From positions 770,149 through 834,148 of the forward strand of contig JAFEMH010000340.1 of NCBI GenBank assembly GCA_022495995.1: a stretch of DNA of 64,000 nucleotides, read 5' to 3'. Within the stretch, counting starts at the first letter, position 1; every line of letters starts with the position of its first letter. The DNA is from Adenophora triphylla var. japonica (lineage: Eukaryota; Streptophyta; Magnoliopsida; Asterales; Campanulaceae). The notes under the pieces are model-generated. The model had not been told where the DNA came from and did not search any database. It worked only from the letters and a program-made list of their open reading frames with translations. The translations under genes were made by a program, and so were the position numbers. Of the stretch, positions 43,902-56,939 are shown one piece after another.

Positions 43902-45752
43902 ATGGGTCAGCGCCTCTCCAGAGTCACAGTTACGGCAGCATCAGACAGTTCTTCGGTTCCCTCAGTTCCCTCAGCCAGAATATCCGACATGTCAAGCTCA
44001 CCGAGAAGTCATGACGGGGACAGACCCCCACCAACGGTAACATATATGACATTGGAAGAAGCCATCCGGGCTTGTGAGGTTCACAAGAGGCAGAAAGAAG
44101 ATCAGCAGAATTTCATGGTACAACTTATGAATGAGCGAGGTATAGTAGCTATCCCCCAGTCAGACAGTACTTTCGTCCTAATCGAGGACGACGATTCCTC
44201 GAAACTAGCTTCTCAAACCTTCAACCAGGTTCCTTCCCCGCCAACTTACGGGATGCCTTCAAACCAAGGAAACAGCCGACCAAGGCTTCATGTTGCCACC
44301 TCTCAAGGCAACCCTGTCATATACGGCCAAGTCAGTACTACTCCCATCACTCAGTACAACTAGCGCACCCCTGGACCATCTCAAACAGATGCTAATATCC
44401 TCCAATACCCTCCTGGGTTCAACCCATTGCCTATACACGAATCCCAAAACACCGGGGACAAACCCCAATACCGTTCAGAAAAGGCCCCCATATATCCTCA
44501 TATATCGAGCCTCCCACCTCCAATCACTGCCACTCATATGGTAGCACCCGGCGCCGAGCCTCAAAGTCTACCGCTGGACCCAACCTTAGCCTGGATGGTC
44601 GAACAGATAAAAGACCTGAAAGCCAGTATGAGCAGCTCAAAGCAAGAAACGCTCAGATCCACAGATCCGGGAATGGTCACGCCTCTCCCTGCCAAGTTCA
44701 GAATGCCAGAGATGAACCGATTCGAAGGAACCGAATGTCCTCAAACGTATGTTGACACCTACATTCTCGGCATGAGAGCGAAAGGAGCAACCCTGCAGCA
44801 AATGGCCGATCACTTCCAGCATACGCTCAAGAGTTCAGTGTTATGATGGTTCCTAAGGGTCAAGCCTGCGGATCGCCATACCTGGGATCAGATCAGTAAC
44901 ATCTTCCTAGAACGGTACAGATCCAACCTAGAGTGGGAAACAAGTCGAGAGGACTTAATCACCACCGAGCAGAAAGCAGATGAAAGCGTCGGAGGATTCT
45001 ACAAGAGGTGGAGTTGGAAACTCTCCGAGATTATGGAGCCACTCTCCAAGGATGAACAGATGCGAATCTTCAAGTCCTGCTTGAGGCCGTCCATCATAAC
45101 TCTCATCAGCCATCACTTCTTCCTAGATCTTCGAGCCATGGTCAATGCCGGCTCACAGTTCGAGAAGGATCTCAAGGAAAAATTGGCCACGACAGAGCCA
45201 TACAGATACCGATCAGCAGTTGCATTCAATCCCGCACCGGCCCCCGGCAAAGGGAAAGATACGTCTGTCAACTACATTCATCAGGGACAGCAGTCGGGCA
45301 ATAGAAACCCAGTTTCGCAAAGCAACAACTCCACCCCGAAGCAGCCTGCCGTACACTTCGACAAGTTGGACATGCCTCTAAGTAAGTTGCTGGAAGGGTT
45401 GATCAAGGAAGGCCTCCTCAAACCCGTTGCAAACTATAAACCCAAGAATCCCGTAGTCAACGCTGACAAAAGCAAGTACTGTACCTTCCACTAGTATCAT
45501 GGCCATACCACCGACAACTGCGTGGGGTTACGGTACGAAATTCAGAATTTGATAGAGGAAGGAAAATTGGAGCGTCCCCGTGGACCTAATACAGTCGAAA
45601 ACCCTTTTTCAAACAACAACAGTGTGAACTCCATTGAATGGGTGCCAAAGAAGATTGCCGCAGAGCCAGTTTCCCTGCCTCTTCCAGCCAGGTCCTCATC
45701 AAACGTCCACATCAGTTACGATGTTTGTGATTGCTCCGAATGCCTTGAGTAG
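43902..45752 (+). pseudogene. Element D gag
   Basis: One frame from ATG 43902 (MGQRLSRVTVTAAS) to 45752, interrupted only by in-frame stops at 44361-44363, 44844-44846, 45492-45494 and 45750-45752. Ser/Pro-rich N-terminal region; coiled-coil-like LEEAIRACEVHKRQKEDQ; gag core (FEGTECPQTYVDTYIL ... WFLRVKPADRHTWDQ, FLERYRSN); a linker; MPLSKLLEGLIKEGLLKP; and a zinc-knuckle-like C-T-F-H ... GHTTDNC. Comparison with relatives suggests each stop arose from CAG or CGA by one C-to-T change. No frameshift over 1.85 kb. Confidence 0.9.
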
Positions 45753-46760
45753 CCAAGACATGATCAGGAATGATTCTCCCAGAAAGCAGAAGAAGAAGTC
45801 TTCTCAACAGAAACTGAGAGAAAGATATGAAGCTGGAGACACCAGCGTGGGTACACTCGGAGAGCCTTTCGGGAAGTTCGATTACTACGTACTCTACTCC
45901 AGCCAGTCCTCCCTTCCTCCACGCCATGCAGCTTTAGAGCAGGCAGGGGTGGGAAAGCCGAAAAATCCTACTGACGCCAAAGTTCAGGCCTCAGGACACC
46001 GGAATACCTCAAATCTTGACAACCTTACCGCCAGCCAGAAGCCTAACCCCTCGCGGGATCAGCCCAGGTTCAATTTGCCCAACTTCAGAGCACAAGCCGG
46101 CAAAGGAAGGTCAAAGTCCACTTGGCACTCGCACTCAATCAACGTGCTGACCAAGGGCGGCCACCGTCGCAAGCAGCCTCAACACAATCCCGAGGCACCA
46201 CCAAAAGCTTTACCTCGCAAGAGGAAGACATGAAACGGATGGCTTGATGACTCTCCTTCTCCGGAAAGAGACCAGATCTACGATTCCCGACTGTATGGCA
46301 GTATGCTCACCTTCTGTGATGAAGACCTGCCGAAAGACGCCTCAGGGTACAATGAAGCTTTGTACATCACTCTCCGACTCAACACCATATCTCTCCCCGG
46401 GGTATTGGTAGACAACGGATCAGCAGTCAACGTCCTCCCTCTCAGCATGATGCGAGCCCTATGCATCAACGAAGGCCACATGATCCCATCTGCCCGGACT
46501 ATCAAGGCCTACGACAGCACTTCTCGTCCTATCCTGGGGATAGTGACTCTGGAGCTCTGGTTCAAAACCCAAATGGTGCCATCAAAATTCCACGTGATGG
46601 ACATTCCGTCCGAATTCACAGCTCTGTTGGGATGCCCTTGGCTACACCACATGAAAGCCATAGCTTCCACTCTCCATCAGAGTCAAGTTCATTAACCGGC
46701 AAGGAGATCTTGAAGTCATCAGAGGAGACAGTTTCCTCATAGGGAACGAAGCCGAGACAA
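45753..46760 (+). pseudogene. Element D gag-pro linker and first protease-like domain (PR1)
   Basis: Frame +1 relative to gag, open 45634-46695 except for a TGA at 46231-46233 (again explainable as CGA). Basic linker (RKQKKKSSQQK, KALPRKRKT), then a retropepsin-like domain: LTFCDEDLPKDASGYNEALY, VLVDNGSAVNVLP (active-site D-N-G-S), IKAYDSTSRPILG and LLGCPWLHHMKAIASTLH. The end (VKFINRQGDLEV) is shifted by an indel near 46680. This is the usual Ogre-type protease; a second one follows in E. Confidence 0.85.
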
Positions 46761-49091
46761 CAGCCAAGCGTGCCTGCAGCCAGGCACCGGGGCTACCTCC
46801 TTCAAGCCGACCAAGGGACTATTGGGGCAAATCTCATCAGAATCCCTCAGAGTCCAGAGATGCTTAATATGTCAACGTCCTCGAATAGGCAGACACTGAA
46901 GCAGTCAGGTTCATCAAGTTCAACTGCCGTTTCCGAAACTTGGAAGCAGACTGGAAAGAGACCCTGAGCATCCCAATGATGCGGGCACGTAAACCCCCTG
47001 TCTCTGATCGGAGATTTGTCAGCATCCTTCAATCCTACTCTCTGGCCCCGCCAGGTGAGGAAATCTTCGTGATGAAGGTCAACAAGCATCGTCACACTCG
47101 TGATGAATGTATGACAGTCGTATGGGATGTCCTACATGAGGAATTGCCCGCCGAGCCCCTCTTCTCAAGCGAAGGGCATGATGTTTTTCTAGCAGCTCCA
47201 GCATTGCAGCAGGACGCGAGACATCCTTATGTCTGGGTCGAGTCGTCAGACGACAATGAATCAGGACTCTCCGGAGTCGAGGACGCGACAGATTCGCGGG
47301 AAGATCCCTACATACATATGCTCAGTTTCGAGGACGGCACCAGTTTCAATGATATCACCTACGATGAGGGCTCCAATACCATGGAAATTGTCAAGCTCAA
47401 CATCCCGTACAGGCGGTTATCCGGCGAATGGAAACAAATGGTTGACATGACAAAGAACCCCTCTGATCAAGTAACTGACGGCGACTTCGTCAACATTATA
47501 TTTTCCAAATATCCCGATGATACCAAGGATCCGGTCCTTATTATCAGATTCTGCAATGCCAAAGTTACCCTCGACGACTGCCTGCTCATGGTAAACGAGG
47601 CCCTGGCCAATCGAGCTCAGAGATCATCATCACTTCCGACTACCAGCCCCAGTGGCAACAGGCCCATGCCGTCAGTCAAGCTTACAGCCACGAGCGCCGC
47701 CAAGGCCAAGGGCATCAGCAAAGGAGACAAAGCTCCTCACCCTGCCACAAATCATACCAACCTCGGGAATGCTTCCAGTAGCTACCCTGAAAACATCTGT
47801 AAGAGTCTTCCCCGCAAGACAGATCCAGCTTCCGAAGAAAGGAATGATCACCTCAGCATCAACATGCTCAAGTTCAATCCTGCTCCCAGTCGTCACGGCC
47901 ACAGATTCAGGCATCCCGCCAGCAAACTGCTAGCTCTGATAGACTTGGCGATCCAGTGAGATCACGAGACTATCAACATCGCAGAATTCAACACCCCCGT
48001 GGGTTCAATCAAACAGATATGGGCAAATTTCTTGGTAACCGAGATCAAGGAGGGCCGCATGGAATGTCCTAGCCAGACTTCCTTTGTCAATATAATCCAA
48101 GTGTTTCCGCCATCCGAGGACTTGAATGTGATTACAGTTTTCAACACTAGTCAGATGGCGCGTACCTACGGAGACTGTTTAGCTCTCGCAAGGAAAGCCC
48201 TCATGGAACTAGCTGCTCAAGAGAACCGTCTCTGGGACGAGAACCAAGCTCAGAAGACTCACAGGGACCAAGCCCTTAAAGCATCACAAGCAGCTTCAGA
48301 CAGCAAGCTAGAGGCCACTCTAGACCAGTTCGACCTCAAAGGTTTTGCCCACGACAACTTCCTGGACTACCGTCTTTTCTCATCAAACCCCCTCCGGCAA
48401 GTGAGGGCAGTCAACGGTCCCGACGACCTAGGAGATGGAATGGCACAGTACAAGGAATACCTAGCCAAACAGCATGAAGAGTACCAGCGCTTACCTCCCC
48501 GAGGAAAGCAAGTCCTCTATGAAAGCGACGACGAAGACGATGAAACCATTCTCTTCAAGCCGGTCATGAGGTCAACAAAACCGGAATCCCAAGGGTCCTG
48601 GGAGGATGGGGACGGATCATTTCCGCTCTCAAACTAAAAGGCCAACTGAAGGAGGAAGGTCTATTCAAAAAGAAGAGAAAAATGGAAATACATCTCCAGC
48701 AACTACTCAGGGAAATTCCACAGACTACGGCCTTCGTTTACAGAAACGATCAACTGGGACAGCAGCCAGTTATATGGGCAGATGTTCGGGAAGCCTTGTA
48801 CTCACATTCCGACATACCCACCAATCAAATAAAGCATAAGAGAAAGCTCTCCCCGATGGAAGTTTATCTAGACTGCCACATACAGTTCAAGGAAGCACTG
48901 TCTATTCTCACGTGGGAAGAAACACAGGCGCTAACTCTTGACGTTGGCTCTACTGCAAGAGAGCTGATCTGGGCTAAAAGTGGAGGAAAATTAGCAAACC
49001 ATGAATATTGCCTAACCCAACTCCAGAATGCCCTGAGCATGCTTAGCAAGAAGGAAAAAAGTGCGGTATACTGTGAAGAGATCAAGGAGAC
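46761..49091 (+). pseudogene. Element D spacer polyprotein between PR1 and PR2
   Basis: Open pieces 46940-47959 and 47999-48637 (same frame) and 48682-49091 (next frame). Acidic, no catalytic motif. Recurrent segments such as IPYRRLSGEWKQM and PVLIIRFCNAKVTLDDCLLMVNEAL have counterparts in C's ORF. The end (LQNALSMLSKKEKSAVYCEE) aligns with C's LANVKDAVRRLTPRERRDML. Interrupted at 49091 by the Copia LTR; the frame continues in E. Function unknown. Confidence 0.7.
49087..49091. repeat. Copia target-site duplication, copy at the 3' LTR (GAGAC)
   Basis: GAGAC directly before the Copia 3' LTR (minus strand: LTR end followed by GTCTC). The partner GTCTC is at 59889-59893. Confidence 0.9.
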
Positions 49092-50075
49092 TGAAATTGT
49101 CTATGGCTAAGAACTTATGAGACGAAACTCACAAGGTGAGATGAAACTCACGGGTGTTGTCCTTAGTGTTGATGACACTAACAACAACACATTCACCAAT
49201 TCTAGAAAAAGCACAAATCAATAGAAATAAATATAATTTGCAGCGGAAAAATTAAAGCAATACACAAGAATATAATTTTTATCAAGTTATATAAATATAT
49301 AACTTAATGGGTGCCAATAAGGCAAGACCTTTCTATTAATAATATGAATTCAATACAAGGTCGAAGAAGTTCCTTAATGATAAACGAACCCTGATATAAG
49401 GAACAACATACACGAATTCTCTCTGAAAATAAACACTCAAAAACCTCACAAAAATATAAAAATCTATATGAAATATTCGAGTGTTGGACAAAGTGTTGCC
49501 GACACAGAATGGCAACACTTGAGAGCAGAATTCTACTTTCTTGTGCAGATTTGCGTTTCGAATTGGATGATCTTCAATGAAGATCCAATGCACTATTTAT
49601 AGGCCACAAAGTCTTGGAGCCTACTCAAATGATCGCCAACTTGATCTTGAGTTTGTTTCCTCCTTTTTAGCCTTCTCGCCTTCATTGTAGGAGACCTAGT
49701 CTTCTCTTGCTTCTCATGCTTGTACCTCTTAGCTTTGATTGCCTTGTACTCTGACTTGTTCTCCCCCAGAATAGCTGAATAAAATATCTCTTTGCTTGGT
49801 CATAAATTAAACAAATAAACACATGTTTATTTGTTAATTCCTCCTCTTCGTAATTCTCGCCCGGGCATATTCTCGTTGCCGATTTCAAGCTCATTTTAAG
49901 GTGACTAACTACCGTTATATAAACATTAATTTACCCATTAATATTTGTGAAAAATACGAGAACTAACTCGGTGTCGCCAATTCCAAATGGAAACACTTTT
50001 GGCAACACCGGTGGCAACACCGGTTTGCAACACTTGGGATAACATTCATGGCAACACATGATCTTAACCTTAACA
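49092..50075 (-). repeat. Copia 3' LTR (984 bp), inverted relative to 59894-60877
   Basis: Minus strand starts TGTTAAGGTTAAG and ends ACAATTTCA. TATAAATA on minus at 49594-49601. AGTGTTGCC-type words near both ends. Confidence 0.95.
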
Positions 50076-50090
50076 ATCTCCCCCATAGTT
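50076..50090 (-). other. Copia polypurine tract
   Basis: Minus strand ATGGGGGAGAT directly precedes the LTR start TGTTAAGG, as usual for SIRE-type elements. The interval up to 50431 is non-coding, AT-rich. Confidence 0.8.
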
Positions 50091-50431
50091 ACTGATTTCT
50101 TCACAAAATACCAATGTGATGATCTTTTCAAAAAAAAAAACAGTTAGTCAAACTTAACTACAACCACAAAATCCCACGAGATTTTGATAGAGGCAACATC
50201 AACCTTCAGGCAATGTTTTGAAATATTTTTCAATCCAAAACATCAACCATTAAGCAAATGAAGTATCAAAATCTTTACAAAAATCTCCCCTTAATACGAA
50301 ATTTAATAACTAAATAAACTAATTTATTAAATTCTAAACAACCAACCAACCATTAAACAAAAACCATCCATCATGTTTTGAAGAAAATTCCAAAGTGAAA
50401 CAAAGAAAAACAAAAACGAAATAAAATTTGT

Positions 50432-52343
50432 TTAAGCATTACAAACCAAAATAAAACAAATAAAATTGTTTATGTTCCAAACCACCAAAATCAACCACCA
50501 TTCAAACCAACCATCTTTAAACTGCATTTCCAGCTCCTTCACCTCCCTCTGCTGTACCACTAGGCCCAGCACCATTTCCAGCTCCATCATCATCATCACG
50601 CCTTGGTGGCTTATCTCCTCCTTATCTCCTCCTATTTTGGAAGAAATTAAATCCACCATTTTCATCATGTCAGTGTGCATATCCAACCATCCCTGAATTA
50701 CTGAGTCAATGTGCTTCACTTGACCATTGAAAAAATTTAGAATCATAGCAGCATCAACCATAACAGGAGCAGTGTTGCCGGAAGTGTTGCCGGTTTCGGG
50801 CGACACTTGGGGGCGACACTGGAAGCGAGCAGCAATTGGAGGAGCATTTGTAACCAAAACCCAAGGTAAATCCCTGTGCCTATCACCTTCGGTAAAATGC
50901 TTGGCCAATTACAGCAGTAAACGGAGTCTCTCGAGAGATAGTATCGGCATTCCAAGGTTTAAGGTTTTGGTACATTAGGACTTGGAAAATAAGGGAAGGA
51001 AAAATGAAGGAGGAGGTCTTTTTCTTCTTAGCCCATGCAGCAAGGTGATTGAATACAAGTCTCTCAAAATTCACTCTTTGTTTCTTTCCTAGTTTATACA
51101 ACAAATTGGCTTGCTCAAAAGTTACGGTATTCTCATTTGCCGTGGGAAGCCAATTCGTTATACATATCTTGTGTAGCACGCTAAACAAAGAAGTGAGATA
51201 GGTAGACTTAAAATGATCGGACCAAATGGTAATTCTCCCTCCGAGTTAAAAAGGTGGCCAAGGAATTAGGGTCATACTCCAAACTCTCATCTTCGACATT
51301 TGGGAGGCCGAAGGTTCTATTGATGATTAAAGGATTAAAATCATAGATAATGCCCCTAACAAAGATCTTTCCATAATGAGGGGTATTCCTATCATCAATA
51401 TTATCCCTAAGATGAGCATAGAAATTCCTAACCACACTTTCAATGTACGATGACACTTTAGTCACCGTAGGCAAAAACATCCTATCCTCCAAAAACTGAT
51501 ACACACCTAACTCCTTGAATTGAGTCACATAAATATTCTTTTCATTCAGAATTTTCTTCTCAGAATCTTCAACAAAATTATGAAGACTTACATCACTATA
51601 AAATTCCTCAGAAAGAAATGGACGTTCATAAAATCCAAAAGACTCATAATCTGATTTTTCATCTTGAGAGGGATTAGGAGAGTGTACCTCAGGCCATGAA
51701 ATAGGAGAATACGAAGGAGAACTTGATTGTGCTTTGGTCTTGGCGGCGGGTGTTGCTTCGGGTGTTGCCGTTGCATCGGCAACACTTGGGGCGACACCAT
51801 CGAAATTTTCTGTTTCTTCTTGATCTTGGGTGAGCTTGATGGGGTTTCCTCCTCTTCCAACCAAGCATCTTCATCCTCATCGGAAGATGATGAGGGCTCC
51901 TTAGTCTCTTTAAAGCGGGGTCAGGAACCTTCCTCGGACGAAATGTTGAAGCGAAGAGCTTGAAGAATCATCCACATGTACCGGATCATCAAGTTTGTAT
52001 TAGATGGTATCTTCGACTGAACGAGTTTTGATCCTCTCCGATTGTCTACGCACTCCACCCCTAAAAGAGCTAGAGGCATCAACCGCCTTTCGCTTCTTGG
52101 TCTTCTTCGAGGCGAAGGTGAGCTCTGCGTGGATGGGGTAGCTTCAGGAAGATTGATGGGAATGGGAATTTGAGAAGGATCATAGACAACAATGTCTAAG
52201 GATGGTGAGGTTGAGGATGTGGCCGAAAGTGTCGCTGGTGAGATTTCCATGGGAACTGCGACATTTGAGGCGACACTAGAGGGAGCTAGAGGCGAAATCT
52301 CCATGGGAGATGAAATTTGGGGAGAATTTTTGGTGCTTGCCAT
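50432..52343 (-). pseudogene. Env-like/extra ORF of the SIRE-like Copia element
   Basis: ATG at 52343 (MASTKNSPQISSP). Pieces in shifted frames: 52343-51921 (Ser/Pro-rich, then PSPRRRPRSERRLMP), 51864-51208 (acidic, then FYERPFLSEEFYSD, VREFYAHLRDN-like VRNFYAHLRDNIDD, VRGIIYDFNPLIINRTFGLP), 51188-50883 (LLYKLGKKQRVNFERLVFNHL) and 50908-50432 (GDRHRDLPWVLVTNAPP, Met-rich tail). The middle resembles the 'putative plant transposon protein' domain as I know it. Position and strand, after pol and before the 3' LTR, are those of the SIRE envelope-like ORF. At least three frameshifts. No convincing membrane segment in the main frame. Confidence 0.65.
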
Positions 52344-52421
52344 GGAGATTTGAAGAAGAACGAGGAAGACAAAGAGAACAGGGAAAGGGTTTGAGTTTCC
52401 GCCTAGAGAGAGAGAGAACAC

Positions 52422-52472
<51 letters not shown>

Positions 52473-52740
52473 TTTAGGAGAGGGTTTTAATGAGTGAATA
52501 GTGGTAGGATTTAATTGATTTGACAATGTCAAATTAATTAAATCTCCACTTATCTCTCAAAAATCCCAACAAAACTCAAGCATTATCCGCCAATTTAAAA
52601 AAAAATCCTCTTTTTTTTTTTTTTTAATTTTTATAATTTTTAATTTTTTAATAATAACTAAACATAATTTTAGTAATATCCATAAAATTGAGTTTTTCAA
52701 AATTCAAAGAGATGAATTTTAAAAAATAGATATTACAAAA
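52344..52740. other. Copia sequence upstream of env-like ORF, up to the breakpoint
   Basis: Contains a GA microsatellite at 52425-52469 and then AT-rich sequence. It ends at about 52740, where an Athila RT codon series begins without transition. Confidence 0.7.
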
Positions 52741-55008
52741 TTGGGCTTTGTAATGCTCCCGCCACTTTTCAGCGTTGTATGATGTCCATTTTTTCCGAAT
52801 ACATAGAAAATATAATGGAAGTTTTTATGGATGATTTCTCTGTTTACGGATATTCTTTTGACGAATGTTTGAAGAATTTATCTAAAGTCCTACAACGCTG
52901 TGAAGAGGTCAATCTTGTTCTAAATTGGGAAAAATGCCACTTTATGGTAAATGAAGGGATAGTGTTAGGACACATGGTGTCCGAAAAGGGGATAGAAGTA
53001 GATAAGGCGAAAATCGAAATTATTGAAAAATTACCTCCGCCTACTAATGTTAAGGGTATAAGAAGTTTTCTTGGTCACGCCGGATTTTACCGACGTTTTA
53101 TAAAAGATTTCTCAAAAATTTCTAAACCTTTAACTAATCTACTAATGAAAGATGCTCCATTTGTGTTTGATAGCCCTTGTCTTGAAGCTTTTAATAGGTT
53201 AAAGGAAGCTTTGATATCCGCTCCTATCGTACAACCACCCGATTGGGATCTCCCTTTCGAAATAATGTGCGATGCAAGTGATTTCGCGGTCGGAGCTGAT
53301 TCAGGACAGCGAAAAAGACAAGAAAACACACGCAATATATTATGCTAGCCGAACACTGGATGAAGCACAAATGAATTATGCCACCACAGAAAAAGAGCTA
53401 TTGGCCGTAATATTTGCTATGGAAAAGTTTCGGTCATATTTGGTGGGATCAAAGGTAAGCATATACACGGATCACGCTGCAATTAGATACTTGTTGACAA
53501 AGAAGGATGCAAAGCCAAGATTAATAAGGTGGATCCTTCTCCTCCAAGAATTCGATTTGGAAATCCGTGATAAAAAGGGAACGGAAAATTTGGTCGCAGA
53601 TCATTTATCCCGTCTTCCTAAAGAATTAGAAGTTTCCGATAATGATGACCTTCCCATTGATGACTCGTTTCCGGATGATCATCTTCTTGCTATAAACAAT
53701 GTCGAAATTCTTTGGTTTGCAGACATTGTTAACTATCTAGCATGCAAGATTCTTCCCCCAGAAATGAGTTATCAACAAAAGAAGAGATTTCTATCAGAAA
53801 TTAAAAATTACTTTTGGGAAGATCCGCTCCTTTTTAGACATTGCACAGATGGAATCGTTAGGCGGTGTGTACCTAATGAAGAGATCAATGACATTCTTTA
53901 TCATTGCCATTCATCTCCTTATGGCGGTCATGCAAGCACAGCCAAAACCGCCGCCAAGATTCTTCAATCAGGTTTTTTCTGGCCCACACTCTTCAAAGAT
54001 TCTCGAAATTTCGTTATCTCTTGTGATCATTGCCAAAGAACCGGCAACATTTCGAGAAGAAATGAAATGCCTCTCAATAATATTCTAGAAGTTGAGATTT
54101 TTGACGTTTGGGGCATTGATTTCATGGGACCATTCTCCGCATCCTTCAACAATAATTATATTTTGGTAGCGGTGGACTACGTCTCAAAGTGGGTAGAAGC
54201 TATAGCATCTCCAACAAACGACTCAAAAGTCGTCATGAAGCTTTTCAAAGATACAATTTTTCCATGATTTGGGGTTCCAAAAGTCATCATAAGTGACGGA
54301 GGGTCGCATTTTTCGCACCGCCAGTTTGATGCTTTATTAAAAAAGTACGGAGTCTATCATAAAACAGTCACCGCTTATCATCCTCAAACAAGCGAGCAAG
54401 TGGAAATATCAAATCGAGAAATAAAGTGGATCTTGGAGAAAACGGTAATAAGTTCAAGAAAGGATTGGTCAATAAAGTTGAACGATGCTTTGTGGGCTTA
54501 TCGCACCGCTTTTAAAACACCTATCGAAACCACTCCTTTTCGATTGGTTTATGAAAAGCCATGTCATTTACCGGTGGAGCTTGAACATAAGGCATATTGG
54601 GCAATTAAAGCCCTAAACTATGACTTGGCAGAAGCCGGTGAAAAGCGTAGACTACAATTACAAGAACTCGAAGAACTCCGATATGAAGCATACGAAAGTG
54701 CCAAGTTATACAAGGATAAAACGAAAAAATGGCATGATGCTCATATAATAAGAAAGGATTTCAAAGAAGGAGACATGGTATTACTTTTTAATTCTCGCTT
54801 AAAGCTTTTTCCAGGTAAATTAAAATCAAGATGGACGGGCCCATATCAAGTGCGTAAAGTATATCCATACGAAGCCATCGAAATTGGGAACAAAGCACAA
54901 GGAGATTTTAAGGTAAACAGTCAAAGATTGAAACACTACATGACCGGAGACCCAATTGGAATAGTTTCATACATTACTTTGGGCGAACATACCACACCAT
55001 TTTACTAA
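52741..55008 (+). pseudogene. Athila RT (partial), RNase H and integrase
   Basis: Begins with GLCNAPATFQRCM, i.e. in the middle of RT, then the active-site FMDD (in VFMDDFSVYG) and LGHMVSEKGIEVD, FLGHAGFYRRFIKDF. One indel at about 53298 shifts the frame to RNase H ([41 protein letters not shown]) and INT ([12 protein letters not shown] ... [40 protein letters not shown]). A TGA at 54265-54267, explainable as CGA, is the only further stop. Ends at 55008 after [14 protein letters not shown]. No second RNase H: Athila type. Confidence 0.93.
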
Positions 55009-56395
55009 GTTTCTCTTTACCCTCCTTAGATTTGGCATTGTTCCTTGAAACATTGAGGACAATGTTCATTTCAAGTGTGGGGGGGTATATCTATCCTTTT
55101 ATTTTATTTTTCGCTTTCTAGTTTTAAATTTTTTTTACTTGCTTTCTAGATTAGATTTAATTGCTTTCTAGTGTAATTTTTTCTTTTTAATTTAGTTGCA
55201 TTTTTCATTTATGCATGTATAATAGTATATAAAAAAAAAATAAATAAATAAATAATCCCTATGATGATCCATAATCATTAATTCTATGCTTGCCATTTGC
55301 CCTAGTATAAATGCCTATCTATCTTTCTTCTCATATTTTTCATAAACTTAGAAATCTATAAAAGGAAAAATATAGGGATATTTTTAGGAAATAATTGAAA
55401 GCCTCATAAGTTAGTATATCAAAATATAGAGTCTCATCAAGGAAAATGTATTTGATTAGAAGGAATCTTTTTATACTTGGTCATTTATGCAAATATTGAA
55501 AATATTTCTTTAAAGTTGTACATCTTTTATCTTTATTAAATGTTTATTCCCTTTTTAGAAGCACCTTTTGTTTGCATCCTTTGAATCACACCCTTTCATC
55601 AAAAATTCCATCTTTCCATTTCTCAAATCAAATCAAAGTAAAACACCTTTATCTTATTGCTAAAAAGAGTGACATTTGTCACCAATCCTTAAAAGCAAAA
55701 AGAAACCTATTACTTCCTAAAGTAACTCGGGGCACGGCGTTCGCTGCGACGATGCTTCCTTGCCAAATAGGAGTAATATCCAAAAGTATTATTGATCTAA
55801 GTATTAGGAACATGGGGTTCGCGACCACAATGTCTCCTACTTGAAAGGATCAAAAATAACTTAGGTCTTTTGGAAAAATATAACACGTGCAAAAATAAGA
55901 TAAATTTGTTTAACTTTGATGAGATTTTTCCACTATCATCATCCATTTTTCACCCTTGTGATTCAAGAATGCAATACAATTCTTCGGGAACTTCTAATTT
56001 GTGAATAAATGTTTATACCTTCTCTTGTACATTTTAAAGAAATAAATTCATATTTTCTCAAAAATCACTCTAAAAAAGTGAAAGCTTTTCTTCTACCAAG
56101 AAATAAAATCTAAGATTTATCCTTCTAGCATGCTTTACTTGGTCAAAATTCTATATATGCTATATTAGGTTATTGTCTTGCATTTTATCTCTTTAAAAAT
56201 ATCCCTAAAATGCTTCTTCCTAGATAAATTTTTAAAGGTATTCAAAATATGATTAGAAAGGCAAAGACATTATCTAAAGAGGCAATTAAGGCTTGCTACT
56301 TTATTTCTGAGGGATCAATCTTGCTTTTTTTCCCTCTCCGTAATTTCATTCTAAGTTTGCTTGGGGACAAGCAAAAGCTTAAGTGTGGGGGAGTT
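55009..56395 (+). other. Athila 3' non-coding region with two polypurine-like tracts
   Basis: AAGTGTGGGGGGG near 55073-55085, right after pol, and AAGTGTGGGGGAG at 56381-56393, directly before the LTR. No env-like ORF. Two related short blocks at about 55732-55760 and 55810-55840. Confidence 0.75.
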
Positions 56396-56651
56396 TGATA
56401 AGTGACTATTATATAGTCAATTATCCTAGTTTTTATATACTTTTACATAAATAAATCATCATTTCTCATTTAGTTTTTAGTACTTTTTACTTACTTTTGC
56501 TATTTTATTAGATTTTACGTTTTTGGTATGTTTTATACATTTTAGACAGGTTTTAGGGTCTTTTTATATCCAAAGGATACTTGGGTAATTTGGTCCAAAC
56601 GGATGGAGGAACACCAAGCAAAATAAACACACAAAGCTGAAAACCAGTAGG

Positions 56652-56878
56652 AGCGGCCGTGCAGCAAGTTCAGGAGCGGCCGTGCATCATAGGCCATGGC
56701 CGTCCATCTTGGCCCCAAAATCCATAGAGTGGCCGAGCATTGAAGAGTCCTGGCCGTGCCAACCTCGGAGCGGCCGTGCAGCTATATTCGGAGCGGCCGT
56801 GCAAGCCTCCAAGTTCAAATTCAAAACTGGCGCCAAAGAGTACACGGCCGTGCAAAATACTTGACACGGCCGTGCAAG
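56652..56878. repeat. Dispersed GGCCGTGCA repeats in the Athila U3
   Basis: About nine copies of a word like GAGCGGCCGTGCA or ACGGCCGTGCAA (some GGCCGTCCA / GGCCGAGCA) in 230 bp, in an otherwise AT-rich LTR, upstream of the TATA box. Confidence 0.85.
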
Positions 56879-56939
56879 TCGTGACTGCAGATGTAAAGGC
56901 ACCTTTTGATGGCACCCAATTGAAGAGTCTCCTCCCAAT

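Larger units (their letters stand above)
43153..49091 (+). mobile_element. Element D/E, left part: Ogre-like element (leader, gag, PR1, spacer)
   Basis: Plus strand. Its leader begins directly at the outer edge of element B's 5' LTR, so B is inserted in it; its own 5' LTR is left of the window. The coding part ends at 49091, at the edge of a Copia LTR, and its reading frame continues exactly in E (59893 downward, minus strand). Confidence 0.88.
49092..52740 (-). mobile_element. SIRE-like Copia element, 3' part (3' LTR and env-like region)
   Basis: Minus strand: env-like region, polypurine tract, 984-bp 3' LTR. Its 5' part is at 59894-64000 in the opposite orientation. The two LTRs are near-identical, have the same length and share the target duplication. 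Pol is missing here because the sequence switches to an Athila pol at about 52741. Confidence 0.88.

Noticed and set aside
52425..52530. Leu-Ser repeat as a signal peptide of the env-like ORF
   Set aside because: It is a translated GA microsatellite upstream of the supported ATG at 52343.
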